Positions 55,157-64,000 of a DNA stretch of 64,000 nt are shown one piece after another (position 1 is the stretch's first letter; the number at the start of each line of letters is the position of its first letter). This DNA comes from Flavobacterium galactosidilyticum. Lineage in GTDB: Bacteria; Bacteroidota; Bacteroidia; Flavobacteriales; Flavobacteriaceae. A program made the translations under genes and the position numbers. The notes under the pieces were generated by a model that was given only the letters and a program-made list of their open reading frames with translations, had not been told where the DNA came from and searched no databases. The DNA lies in contig NZ_CP087135.1 of the NCBI RefSeq assembly GCF_020911945.1, positions 62,001 to 126,000 of the forward strand, written 5' to 3'.

Positions 55157-56557
55157 ATGAAAAAAATTTCAACACTTTTACTGGTTTCGTTGCTAAGTGG
55201 AGCTGTAACACTTGGAGCATACAAAGTATTATTTGATACAAACGGCTATTTTTCACATGACAAAAATTCAGGAATAACAACGGTTGCCAATTCTTATGGT
55301 AAAAAAGTAGGTCTCTCAGCAGACGTAATTGATTTTACAGCTGCTGCTGAAAAAACAATTCATACTGTTGTTCACGTAAAAAATGTTTCGAGAAGGACAG
55401 TTAGCAACCCAATACTAGAATATTTCTATGGTTATAGAGGCGGACAGACACAAGAGCAAGTAGGAACGGGTTCTGGAGTGATAATATCTGAAGATGGATA
55501 TATAGTAACCAATAATCACGTAATTAAAGGTGCTTCGGAAATTGAAATCACCTTGAATAACAAAAAATCCTATCCTGCAAAATTGATTGGAACGGATTCC
55601 AAAATGGATATCGCTTTATTAAAAATTGACGCAAAAGAAAAATTACCGTACACGGTTTTTGCCAATTCTGATTCGGTGAAAATTGGCGAGTGGGTTTTAG
55701 CAGTGGGAAATCCCTATAACTTAACTTCTACAGTAACTGCTGGAATAGTTTCAGCTAAAGCTAGAGATTTAGACACAAGCGGAATCCAGTCATTCATACA
55801 AACGGATGCAGCTGTAAATCCAGGAAATAGTGGTGGTGCGTTAGTCAACACACGTGGAGAATTGATAGGAATAAACACGATGATTTCGTCAATGACAGGT
55901 TCATACGTGGGATATTCATTTGCCGTACCATCCAATATTGCTCGAAAAATAATTGAAGATTTGATGGAATTTGGTAACGTACAACGCGGAATATTAGGCG
56001 TTGAAGGAGGTGAACTTAATGGAATTGCCTCTAAAGAATTAGGCGTTGCTCAAACTGAAGGGTTTTATATCAATAAAGTAACTAAAAACTCTGGTGCGCA
56101 AAAATCAGGTCTAGCAAAAGGTGATATAATTGTCAAACTAGACGAACAAAAGATTGCTACTTTTGCTGATCTTTCCGGCTTTATTAATACTAAAAGACCA
56201 AATGACTCAGTAAAAGTGACTTATATTAGAAATGGAAAAGAGAATGTAGTTTCAGTTGTACTTACTAAAAATGAGTTTTTCACCACTGATTTTAAAGGAA
56301 TTGAATTAGAAAATATTGAAGCTGCTGATAAAAAGAGATTCAAAATTGATTATGGTGTGAAAATTAAATCAATAACAAGCGAAAGCCTAAAACAATATAC
56401 TGATGAGCTTAAAGGGAATATTATTTTGAGCATTGATAATGTAAAAGCTACCGATGTAGAAACAGTGTCAAAATTATTAAGTAAAAAAGAAGAAAATCAA
56501 ACCGTACGCATCGAAATGATTAATAAAAATGGAGAAATAATGCGTGTGATTATCTAA
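55157..56557 (+). CDS. HtrA/DegP-type periplasmic serine protease
   Basis: This is a 466-residue protein from ATG 55157 (MKKISTLLLVSLLSGAVTLG); an ATG 51 bases upstream is not needed. Catalytic triad: His in VTNNHVIKG, Asp in DSKMDIALLKI, Ser in AAVNPGNSGGALV. Two PDZ domains follow (EGFYINKVTKNSGAQKSGL and a second ending SKKEENQTVRIEMI). It degrades or refolds damaged envelope proteins. Divergent from dapF. Confidence 0.95.
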   Translation: MKKISTLLLVSLLSGAVTLGAYKVLFDTNGYFSHDKNSGITTVANSYGKKVGLSADVIDFTAAAEKTIHTVVHVKNVSRRTVSNPILEYFYGYRGGQTQEQVGTGSGVIISEDGYIVTNNHVIKGASEIEITLNNKKSYPAKLIGTDSKMDIALLKIDAKEKLPYTVFANSDSVKIGEWVLAVGNPYNLTSTVTAGIVSAKARDLDTSGIQSFIQTDAAVNPGNSGGALVNTRGELIGINTMISSMTGSYVGYSFAVPSNIARKIIEDLMEFGNVQRGILGVEGGELNGIASKELGVAQTEGFYINKVTKNSGAQKSGLAKGDIIVKLDEQKIATFADLSGFINTKRPNDSVKVTYIRNGKENVVSVVLTKNEFFTTDFKGIELENIEAADKKRFKIDYGVKIKSITSESLKQYTDELKGNIILSIDNVKATDVETVSKLLSKKEENQTVRIEMINKNGEIMRVII

Positions 56558-56613
56558 GAAATATTTGGCTTTAACAAGATTTAATAACCTTTGTTTAAAT
56601 CTTATACTAAAAA

Positions 56614-56653
56614 AAACGCCCTCAAATAGTCAAATGCTATCTGGGGGCTTTTG
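56614..56653. terminator. Terminator between htrA and the TPR regulator
   Basis: The imperfect hairpin with arms aaacgccctcaaatag and ctatctgggggctttt lies between convergent genes and has a T-rich 3' side on the plus strand. Confidence 0.75.
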
Positions 56654-56680
56654 ATTGAAATAGAAAAAAAACTATTACAT

Positions 56681-58408
56681 CTAAGCATTTAAACTTAAAT
56701 AATGTTCTAACTTCTCATATTTTTCGCCTAATTTTTTCCTTAATCGCTGCTTTGATTTTTTAATAGCTTCAGTTGTAACTCCTAAAAGTTCCGCTATTTC
56801 AGTATTACTAAAATTAAGTTTCTGAAGTAATAGTATTCTCATATTTGAATCCGTTATTTCTTTATATTCAAATAATAACATTTGATAGAAATCAGGATGT
56901 TCTTTTTCAAATTCTCGCTTAAAAATATGCCAATTACTTTCAGTCATCAAATGTGACTCTAATAATGCATTTAGCTTTCCACTTTTCTCTTCTAAATAAT
57001 GAGAAGAAGATTCCTTAACTGTAATGATTTCACTTTTTAACTTCTTAATTTGAACATTTTTATTTTTTAGATATTCAATTTGAGTGCTTAAATCTTCGTG
57101 AGCCTCAGATAATCTTTTATCCATTTCAACCTTGTCATTTTCTAATGATGTCACTTTCTGAGTATAATCCAATTGTCGCTTTTTTAATCTTTTCTTAAAA
57201 TTAAAATAGATGAATAAAGCTATTAAAATGGCAAAAAATGCAATAATAGCATACATAATCTTAAAAAATGATTCTTGTTGGTATTGTAATTTTGTAGTGT
57301 TTAGTTTTTTTTCAAATTTAGTTTTGTTAAAAATCCAGCTGGCATTGCCTATTGCAATTTCACCATCTTTTGTTTTTAAAGAATCATCTAATGTCGCCAA
57401 ACGCCTCCTAAGGATTAATTCATCCTCTGCGTTATTTTGCTTTTGTAAAACAGCTAATTGAAGCTTAATAATTTTATGCTCAGAAATATTAAAATATGAT
57501 TTTGAACGGGCAATAAATATTGCTTTATCAAGAAACTCCTCTGCCCGTTTCAAATCATTTGTCGCTACATACAATTCTGATAAGGAAATAGCAGCATGCA
57601 TCGTGTTTTTATCATTTCCACAACTTTCAGATAGCCTAATGTCTTCCTTTAATAAAGAAATTGCCTTGGTTAAATCACCCTCTTTTTGACGTACCTCAGC
57701 AATATATCCTAATGATTTTGCATAATTCAAAGTATCTCTAATTTGTTGAGATAGCTTCGCGGTTTTATAGTAATAATAAAGCGCTTTTTTTGAATCATTA
57801 TTTTTAAAATAATGCGTCCCAATAGAGTTTAGCACACTGGCATATTCTGAACTGTTCTTAGCTGTATAGGCCTCTGCTAGTTCTAAATAATACATTGCCG
57901 TCTTGTAATCACCAAATGATTGTAAGATCCACGCTATTTTTTTAAAGGATTCACCCGGAAAGATCATCTCATCAGGAGCTATAACCTGCGTTTTGTTGAT
58001 AACCTCTAATAGTAAAGGAGTTAATTTTACGTAATCTCGATAATTATACAAATAGCTAATATAATTGAGTTGTGTCCAAATTTCTAATGCGGGTTTTTTG
58101 TCCCTTTTTGCCCAACCAATAGACTGTAAATAATGATGATTACTTTTATGGTTTATTTGATCAAAAGCCACACTGATACCATTTGCTAACACAGCTTCGT
58201 ATACGACTAGAAATTGATTGTCTTTTAATAAAGGATTTAAATATTTTTTTAAAGAAATTGTATCGGTCCCAAAATCTTTATTTTGTAATAGTATAGCTTC
58301 TATAGTTTTATTCTCTTTTTTAGAAAAAGGAATTTTTAAAACTTGTGCATTTGCTTGAAAAAAAGCAAAAAAAATCATTAAAAAAAAGTAGGTCTTTTTT
58401 TGGAGCAT
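56681..58408 (-). CDS. TPR-sensor/LuxR-type HTH regulator
   Basis: This 575-residue membrane-linked regulator has a signal peptide (FFLMIFFAFFQANAQ) and TPR units (about 100-330: ALYYYYKTAKLSQQI, KAISLLKEDIRLSESC). One membrane helix follows (IIAFFAILIALFIYF), then a coiled coil and a C-terminal helix-turn-helix (NTEIAELLGVTTEAIKKSKQ). This fits Bacteroidota regulators that sense envelope or cytosolic conditions and bind DNA at the C-terminus. It lies next to the surface-protein operon and may control it; no experimental basis. Confidence 0.8.
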   Translation of the reverse strand: MLQKKTYFFLMIFFAFFQANAQVLKIPFSKKENKTIEAILLQNKDFGTDTISLKKYLNPLLKDNQFLVVYEAVLANGISVAFDQINHKSNHHYLQSIGWAKRDKKPALEIWTQLNYISYLYNYRDYVKLTPLLLEVINKTQVIAPDEMIFPGESFKKIAWILQSFGDYKTAMYYLELAEAYTAKNSSEYASVLNSIGTHYFKNNDSKKALYYYYKTAKLSQQIRDTLNYAKSLGYIAEVRQKEGDLTKAISLLKEDIRLSESCGNDKNTMHAAISLSELYVATNDLKRAEEFLDKAIFIARSKSYFNISEHKIIKLQLAVLQKQNNAEDELILRRRLATLDDSLKTKDGEIAIGNASWIFNKTKFEKKLNTTKLQYQQESFFKIMYAIIAFFAILIALFIYFNFKKRLKKRQLDYTQKVTSLENDKVEMDKRLSEAHEDLSTQIEYLKNKNVQIKKLKSEIITVKESSSHYLEEKSGKLNALLESHLMTESNWHIFKREFEKEHPDFYQMLLFEYKEITDSNMRILLLQKLNFSNTEIAELLGVTTEAIKKSKQRLRKKLGEKYEKLEHYLSLNA

Positions 58409-58830
58409 AGTTACTTTAAGATAGCTTAAACCTTTTCGTTTATAAAAGCCAAATTACTCTTATTTTTATTTATTACAAAACATCGTTTTAAAAGTTAAAA
58501 AAAAAATCCTAATAAAATTACACTAATACTAATTAAGAAGCAGTTATACGATTTTAAACCATTGGCAAAATTAAGTGTAATTACCCTTACCTTCTGCATT
58601 AAGGTTAATAAAATTTAATGAATGACTTTCGCTGTCTTTTTATAAAATATACTGTATAAATGACTTGAGAACATATTGGTTTTTACCATAAAATGCATTC
58701 TTAAATCCAAGACCTTAGGAAATAACGATTGTGTTTTAAGCAAAAAACCTCCTAAATCAAAAATTTAGAAGGTTATTTTATCCAATTAAATGTTTAATCC
58801 TATATCATTGTTAACATATTATTAATTTAG
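58409..58830. other. Gene-free gap with a terminator
   Basis: No credible gene was found in these 422 AT-rich bases. The only recognised element is the hairpin at 58741-58774 that ends the upstream (minus-strand) operon; the stretch next to 58408 would contain the regulator's promoter, but no clear TAnnTTTG box was found. Confidence 0.6.
58741..58774 (-). terminator. Terminator of the surface-protein operon
   Basis: On the minus strand the stem aaccttctaaat / atttaggaggtt with a 5-base loop is followed by a T run, about 57 bases past the stop of the small lipoprotein gene. Confidence 0.8.
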
Positions 58831-59220
58831 TTATTCAACTAATTCAAAATCTCCTTGTCCCTGGTATTTAAGGTACGCTTTATAATCACTACCTAATATT
58901 TGTGCCAAATTATCTCCTTCTACAAGTACAATTGGAATTATTTGCGCCCCTTTTATCGAGAAATTCATTGTATACACAACTCCATTAACAGAATAATCTA
59001 CACGTAGCGGCTGGCCTTTAGTTTTAAATTTAGAGGTAGTTTCTACCTTGATTGCGTATTTCATATTGGGATTAATACATTCATTTTCAGCAATTGCCGT
59101 GCCATCTGCATGAACAAAAGAAATATTTGACGGACTCATTACGTTAGGTTCTTCATCTGGCGAACAGGAAAAAAACGCCATAACTAGTAATAGTAGTAAA
59201 AAAGAGTTTTTCGTTTTCAT
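58831..59220 (-). CDS. Small lipoprotein of the surface-protein operon (unknown)
   Basis: This 129-residue lipoprotein has a signal (LLLLLVMAFFSC) and a predicted beta-rich mature part (YAIKVETTSKFKTKGQPLRV, VLVEGDNLAQILGSDYKAYL) with one further Cys. No family was recognised. It begins two bases after the 59223-60131 gene and is the last gene of the operon. Confidence 0.65.
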   Translation of the reverse strand: MKTKNSFLLLLLVMAFFSCSPDEEPNVMSPSNISFVHADGTAIAENECINPNMKYAIKVETTSKFKTKGQPLRVDYSVNGVVYTMNFSIKGAQIIPIVLVEGDNLAQILGSDYKAYLKYQGQGDFELVE

Positions 59221-59222
59221 GA

Positions 59223-60131
59223 TTAGTTTTTTTGTTTAATACTTACTTCTTTGTTCATACCTCCTACATTTATTACGTAGGCACCTACTTCAAGATTATT
59301 AAAAATAGTTTCACCATTAGTCACTTTTTGAGAGGTGATTAATTTACCATTTTTAGATAATGTTACAGTAGCATTATTGTCATCATACAAAACTTTGATA
59401 ATACCTCCAGCATAACACACTGCATCTTTTTTATAAAATTTTGCTGTTCCTATCTTTACAATTACTGTCCATTTTTTTAATACAGATTGATCCTCGGATA
59501 GTACTTGAAATTCAACTGGGTTTTTAAAATCTATAGTGTTTGAACCTGACACCTGATTTATAGTTCCTACAAATAATTTAGCTCCAAGACTTAGCTCAAA
59601 TATTCCATTCAATGCCGAAACATTTGTGTCTTTATCGACAAAGAGTGTTAGTTGCGATCCTACAGCCGTTTTATCTATTACTTTTAAATCTTTAAATTTA
59701 AAATCGACTATTTCAGCACTACTATTCAATGATGGACTAGCAAAACTGTACGCTTGAAACAGGTTTCCAAAATGCTTATTATTTTCGAACACTTTTGTTT
59801 TTTCCACATTCTTAATGGAATTAGTTGCCGAATCATAAATTTTAAAACTGATTACCTCACTATCCACATTAGCAAAAACGGTTAGATAAGCAATGTACTT
59901 TTTTTCTGCTGGCACGTATAATAGCCTCGCACTACCGCGACATTCACCATTTACAAAAGCTGCCACTTTATCATTTACGTTGGATAAAGTTTTTCCATCC
60001 ACATTGATAAAACCTTCAATTGACATAGTGTATTGAAAACTATTTTCGTTCACAGACCAATCCGGTGATTGTCCAAATGCATTAATACTCATTAAAACAA
60101 GTATAAATATCTTGTATATATTATTCCTCAT
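59223..60131 (-). CDS. Secreted protein sharing a module with the giant LamG protein
   Basis: This is a 302-residue protein from ATG 60131, with a signal peptide (IYKIFILVLMSINAFGQ). Residues 18-115 (PDWSVNENSFQYTMSIEGFI, then DKVAAFVNGECRGSARL) match a module in the upstream giant protein (PDWNVDATKFDYSMSIVGKI, DKIAVFHNGEVRGSVNL). Later parts resemble a Bacteroidota beta-sandwich region. No T9SS sorting domain or enzyme motif was seen. Probably an accessory of the giant protein. Confidence 0.7.
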   Translation of the reverse strand: MRNNIYKIFILVLMSINAFGQSPDWSVNENSFQYTMSIEGFINVDGKTLSNVNDKVAAFVNGECRGSARLLYVPAEKKYIAYLTVFANVDSEVISFKIYDSATNSIKNVEKTKVFENNKHFGNLFQAYSFASPSLNSSAEIVDFKFKDLKVIDKTAVGSQLTLFVDKDTNVSALNGIFELSLGAKLFVGTINQVSGSNTIDFKNPVEFQVLSEDQSVLKKWTVIVKIGTAKFYKKDAVCYAGGIIKVLYDDNNATVTLSKNGKLITSQKVTNGETIFNNLEVGAYVINVGGMNKEVSIKQKN

Positions 60132-60200
60132 ATTTAAGTGATTATAAGCTCCTAAAAATTGTTTTATGAGCAACTTTTTAGGAGCTCAATAATTAGATTA

Positions 60201-63200
60201 TTACTTTTTAATTACTTTAAAAATTTCTATTTTCCCATCTCTTTCAATTTGCAAGATATAAACACCTTGAGCTACATTTGGTGCAACTTCAAGTAGATTA
60301 TTGCCTTTTTCCACCTGTTTTTCTTCAGTAAACACTAATTGGCTTGCTACTGTAAAAAGTTGAATTTTCACTTCTTGACTTTTAGCTACAGTAAGCGCTA
60401 TGTTTAATTTCGTGTCAAAAGGATTCGGATAGATACTAGTACCATTAATAGTGCTATTTGAAATTCCTTCTAAAACAATAGGATTCAAGGTCGTTCCTAG
60501 GACATCATTACCTTTAAAAACAAAAGTTTTAGCCGTAGTTGTCTTATCGAATTCATTTCCTATTGTAAAAGTTAGTGTCTCAGAGTCATCTCCGAAAATG
60601 GTTATAAAACATAGTTCTCCACCGTTAACTTTTTGATTCTTTGTTACCCCTTTTAAAGCCCCTTTAGAATCATATACAAATAGTTCATCGAAACCTTTAG
60701 GTAGTAAAACAATAGCATTCATATTCTGTGAATACTGTTGAAAATCTGGTCTAATTGCCTCTTGCTTATCCTCTGAAACTGTTTTCAAACGAGCCTTTGA
60801 CTTTTCATTTTGATAAGTTGGATACTTAAAGGTTTGAGGTTTCGTTGACTTAATCATATAACCTTTTCCAGCCTCTAAATATTTTAAAGTTCCGTGCCAT
60901 CCGATAAGTGGATCATAAACAGCAAATAAGTTCTGAGATTTAATTATATCCCCATCAGTGGCGTCAAAATAAGCTAATGCCTCATTTGTAGATTGATTAT
61001 TGGTCAATGGATAAGGAAGCCAGTTCCAGTTCTCTTTGATTGGAAAACTCCAATTAGCAATATCAAGACGTTTTCCTTTAATAGTTAAAGTTTGCTGATT
61101 TGTTAAATTAGTCTTGTACATTTTTGACGCTAGCAATCCTCCATCAGTACTTATCGTTCCAGACCAACCACTACGTGAAGGAGTAGATAAATCTTTGAAA
61201 TAAGTTTCTAATTGTGCAGGAGAATGACTCAAAATACGATTAGAGGTTTCCAATATCAAACTCTTAGTCAAGCTATTAATTTTTGAAAAACTTTCATCAT
61301 ATACATTCAAAGAAATCCAAGACCATCCTTTATTGAGCGCAATTTGTTGTTCTACAAATCCAGTATTAGCAAAAATACTTGGCTTACTTAAAGTTCCAAA
61401 CACTTCATTATCCCTAAAAGTAAATGATGTGTTAGCATTAAGACTTGCATCGACGACCATACCTTGAGAAGCATCCCAGATCTTAAATGTTAAATCTTCA
61501 CCAGAGTTACTGTTGCTGTAAACTGTCAAAAATGCAAAGTATTCTTGATACGGTTCATTATAAACTAAATTTACTGATCCTCTAACTTCTCCATTATGGA
61601 AAACGGCAATTTTATCGTAAGAATCGGTTGAAAGTATACCATCAACCTTTATTTTTCCAACGATGCTCATGCTATAATCGAACTTGGTAGCATCAACGTT
61701 CCAATCTGGTTCAGGAGCCAAAACTCTCAATTTTACTTGTATTTTTTGATCGTAACCAAAGTCTGTTTGCAATTGCAAATTCTCTAAATACGCACCAGCT
61801 GAAATTTCTTTATCAATGGTTGCTACGATAGTTACTCTGCTATCAGGTTCAATTGTGCCCGATTTTTTGCTTAAACTTAACCAACTAGGTACATTATTGA
61901 TTGTGTAAGGGTGTTTTTTTCCTCCTTTATTAACCAACGTGATATCAAAAGATTTTGTTTCACCACTGTTCTTAACAATTTCTACAATTTCATTGTATCC
62001 TTCGGCAAACCAGCTTACTTCATTGCGATTTACATAAGCTGTCCAAGTCGCTGGAGATTGTTGCATATTATTACCACTATCAAACATTCTGTGTACCGTA
62101 ATATCTACTGTTTGTCCTTTTAATGATGCCCAATCTGTAATAACTGGTTCAATAATCATTTCGCCCTCTTTAATTACATGATTTGTCATAAATTTAATTA
62201 ACTGGCGTTCTGGTTTTATAGCTGGAACATCATTAGAATAATTTACCACTCCACTACTTAGTGTAGCATTACTCGCAACTACGGTTTGGTTTACATCTGC
62301 ATGATAGTATCTTGGACCATTAGCTGTAACTGGTTCTGGAACATTCATCCGTGCATATAGCATCAGGCCTATTGTTTCTACATCTAATTCGTGATAACTA
62401 TCTCGAGTTATTTGTTCCACATTTCGCAAAGTATTCCAAAAACGGAATTCATCAATTTTCCCTGTAAATTCACGATCAACAGTTTCTATTCCTGCTAAAT
62501 CTTTTGAACCTCTAGCACCTAACCAAACTTTATTGCCCGAGAAGCCGCCAATGCTAGTCATTTGATTAGAAGAAACTAATTTTGTATCTACATACGTTCT
62601 TAATGAACCAATTCGATTGAATAATAAAGTCACATGATGCCAATTGTCATCAGCAACACTTTTTGTTGTTAGTTCATATGATTTGCCCTCACTTTTCAAT
62701 GATAACAAACCAGAATTATTGATATCAACAGACCATTTATTAGATAAGCCATTGCTTTGAATTACATCCGATCCATCTCCTTTTCCATTTGAAAAGATGG
62801 TAGCTTCCTGGGAAGTTCCTGTTTTTATCCAAAACTCCATAGTAGCGTCCATTTCATTAGTCAACTGAACAAAATTCACATTGTCCATTACCAAATGTTG
62901 TCCGTTAGTAAATTCATATGAAGTCCCTTTTGGTTTGATATCCCAAGAAGTATTGACAGTAGCATGTTTATATCGCGCCAAATCTTTAGCCAAATTACTT
63001 CTACCTTCATTCATTGGCCAATAACCAATCAATTTAGACTCATTACCTGATAACTTACTAAACATTTTAGCATACGAGTCTTCCTTTGTGATTGATTTAT
63101 TCCACAAACGAAGGTCATGCATATTTCCAACAAATGTATTTCCTCCAATTATCAATGCATTGTTATTTGCAAATTGCATATTAGCACTTGCTGTTTTAGT

Positions 63201-64000
63201 ACCTATTTCAGTATCATCTTCGAAGATCCGAATAGCACCAGTAGTGCTATTATAAGTAAAGGTATAGTGATGAAATAAGTTGTCATTTGTCAAAATTCCA
63301 TCTGTAGTAACACCTCCTAATGTGAAAGAAATACCATCAGTACCACGTAATCCGATACTCAAGCCACCTTCTTGTGAAAGAATAGTACTTGGACTACTAG
63401 TTTTTGTTCCATTTTTCATCCAAAATTCAAAAGTCAAATCTCCTGAAGCAATTTTTGGATCATTTATTACAGCAGTGTTACTATTTCCTTCAAAATAAAG
63501 AGATACATTATGATCAACTGGCAATTGATTGGTTTGTCCTTTTATTTCTATAGTACTTACTGCTGAGTTGTAAAAAACATCTTCACTGAAATTCACTTTC
63601 AAATCTTCTCCCACTCCTAAAATTCCATCAATAGGTAGAGGGGTGCCAAATAATTGTGGCGCACGTAAATCGACTGTTCCGGTTATAACATCAGATATAA
63701 ACTCAGTATCATTCGTACACGTACTTCTCGCTCTAATTTCATATTTTCCATCAAGCAATTTTGAAGTTGCAATGTCAAAATTATAGGTCAAATTAGAAGC
63801 TGAACCAATAGCCGATATTTGAGTCTCTTTGTTTAATACCGCTTCGTCGTAAAATGCAGTAGTGCCATAATAAGTATGTAAACGAATCCAATTAGGACTT
63901 GACGCCAATCGATACTCTAAATCAAGTTTTTTGAAACTCTTGAATTTAGTACTAAAATTATTCAAATTTATTGCTAATGGTTTCGTTGTACCATCAGTAT
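60201..64000 (-). CDS. Giant LamG-domain surface protein with T9SS C-terminal sorting domain (5' end outside the window)
   Basis: The minus-strand frame is open to the right edge; an ATG-like start at 63965 is only an internal TTG. At least 1265 residues are visible. There are two LamG/concanavalin-like domains (SLYFEGNSNTAVINDPKIAS with NLFHHYTFTYNS; and MDATMEFWIKTGTS with DDNWHHVTLLFNR). These are followed by Ig-like beta regions, the module shared with 59223-60131, and GWSWISLNVYDESF. The C-terminal 90 residues end ISIYPNPFDTKLNI...GVYILQIERDGK, a type A T9SS sorting signal. It is probably exported by T9SS and attached to the cell surface; LamG domains suggest glycan or protein binding. 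Confidence 0.9.
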   Translation of the reverse strand, partial: TDGTTKPLAINLNNFSTKFKSFKKLDLEYRLASSPNWIRLHTYYGTTAFYDEAVLNKETQISAIGSASNLTYNFDIATSKLLDGKYEIRARSTCTNDTEFISDVITGTVDLRAPQLFGTPLPIDGILGVGEDLKVNFSEDVFYNSAVSTIEIKGQTNQLPVDHNVSLYFEGNSNTAVINDPKIASGDLTFEFWMKNGTKTSSPSTILSQEGGLSIGLRGTDGISFTLGGVTTDGILTNDNLFHHYTFTYNSTTGAIRIFEDDTEIGTKTASANMQFANNNALIIGGNTFVGNMHDLRLWNKSITKEDSYAKMFSKLSGNESKLIGYWPMNEGRSNLAKDLARYKHATVNTSWDIKPKGTSYEFTNGQHLVMDNVNFVQLTNEMDATMEFWIKTGTSQEATIFSNGKGDGSDVIQSNGLSNKWSVDINNSGLLSLKSEGKSYELTTKSVADDNWHHVTLLFNRIGSLRTYVDTKLVSSNQMTSIGGFSGNKVWLGARGSKDLAGIETVDREFTGKIDEFRFWNTLRNVEQITRDSYHELDVETIGLMLYARMNVPEPVTANGPRYYHADVNQTVVASNATLSSGVVNYSNDVPAIKPERQLIKFMTNHVIKEGEMIIEPVITDWASLKGQTVDITVHRMFDSGNNMQQSPATWTAYVNRNEVSWFAEGYNEIVEIVKNSGETKSFDITLVNKGGKKHPYTINNVPSWLSLSKKSGTIEPDSRVTIVATIDKEISAGAYLENLQLQTDFGYDQKIQVKLRVLAPEPDWNVDATKFDYSMSIVGKIKVDGILSTDSYDKIAVFHNGEVRGSVNLVYNEPYQEYFAFLTVYSNSNSGEDLTFKIWDASQGMVVDASLNANTSFTFRDNEVFGTLSKPSIFANTGFVEQQIALNKGWSWISLNVYDESFSKINSLTKSLILETSNRILSHSPAQLETYFKDLSTPSRSGWSGTISTDGGLLASKMYKTNLTNQQTLTIKGKRLDIANWSFPIKENWNWLPYPLTNNQSTNEALAYFDATDGDIIKSQNLFAVYDPLIGWHGTLKYLEAGKGYMIKSTKPQTFKYPTYQNEKSKARLKTVSEDKQEAIRPDFQQYSQNMNAIVLLPKGFDELFVYDSKGALKGVTKNQKVNGGELCFITIFGDDSETLTFTIGNEFDKTTTAKTFVFKGNDVLGTTLNPIVLEGISNSTINGTSIYPNPFDTKLNIALTVAKSQEVKIQLFTVASQLVFTEEKQVEKGNNLLEVAPNVAQGVYILQIERDGKIEIFKVIKK

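Noticed and set aside
1-64000. CRISPR array, prophage, insertion sequence or tRNA
   Set aside because: No regularly spaced repeats, phage structural genes, transposase frames or tRNA-like cloverleaf sequences were seen; repeats found are single pairs or short palindromes.

Overview
This 64 kb window looks like chromosomal DNA of a Flavobacterium-type member of the Bacteroidota. The evidence is AT-rich DNA, promoters of the form TAnnTTTG instead of sigma-70 boxes, a type IX secretion (T9SS) C-terminal sorting domain, many signal-peptide lipoproteins, DUF2911 and MeaB genes, and a one-polypeptide GatB/AspS fusion of a kind annotated in Flavobacterium genomes. I saw no rRNA, tRNA, CRISPR array, prophage or transposase.

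Layout. 1-4.3 kb: minus-strand operon gatC-gatA-gatB/aspS (indirect tRNA amidation and Asp-tRNA synthesis); the fusion gene runs off the left edge. 4.6-12.5 kb: periplasmic amidohydrolase, GreA/B-like factor, DUF2911 protein, and a paired outer-membrane barrel and 1004-residue TPR protein. 12.7-23.4 kb: ftsE followed by a mosaic surface-polysaccharide locus with five glycosyltransferases, a sugar-nucleotide ketoisomerase and aminotransferase (FdtA/FdtB type), a FemAB/GNAT acyltransferase, a Wzx-type flippase, and an acyltransferase-3 gene broken in a homopolymer. 23.5-30.9 kb: housekeeping (TRIC channel, SpoU methyltransferase, serine hydrolase, RelA/SpoT, Fur family, PurA). 30.9-36.2 kb: an accessory island with an O-antigen ligase-like protein and two modular secreted metalloenzyme genes, each followed by a small exported protein.

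36.4-48.5 kb: NudK-like Nudix, DMT transporter, peroxiredoxin, MFS, AEC, MeaB, MATE, OM barrel, PPK2 and M61 peptidase. 48.7-55 kb: DUF4369 lipoprotein, a decayed paralogue of a small membrane protein, a muramidase-like protein, DUF2279, MltG, GNAT and DapF. 55.1-64 kb: HtrA, a TPR/LuxR-type regulator, and a three-gene surface-protein operon headed by a giant LamG/T9SS protein cut by the right edge.

The most unusual stretch is 32.7-36.2 kb. A lipoprotein gene with an HExxH zincin domain is followed by a small exported protein. Next comes a truncated second gene that repeats 272 bp of the first gene's Cys-rich module almost exactly but carries a different, JAMM-like (HxH...S..D) catalytic domain, followed by its own small exported protein. 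This resembles the orphan-cassette organisation of polymorphic toxin loci, but in a lipoprotein/metallopeptidase setting. The first gene has an in-frame TAG and the second a frameshift, so the locus is either decaying or switched off. Other non-obvious structure includes a 65-bp dispersed stem-loop repeat present twice, a palindrome plus 33-nt tandem duplication forming the GatB-AspS linker, and several likely Bacteroidota promoters and terminators.
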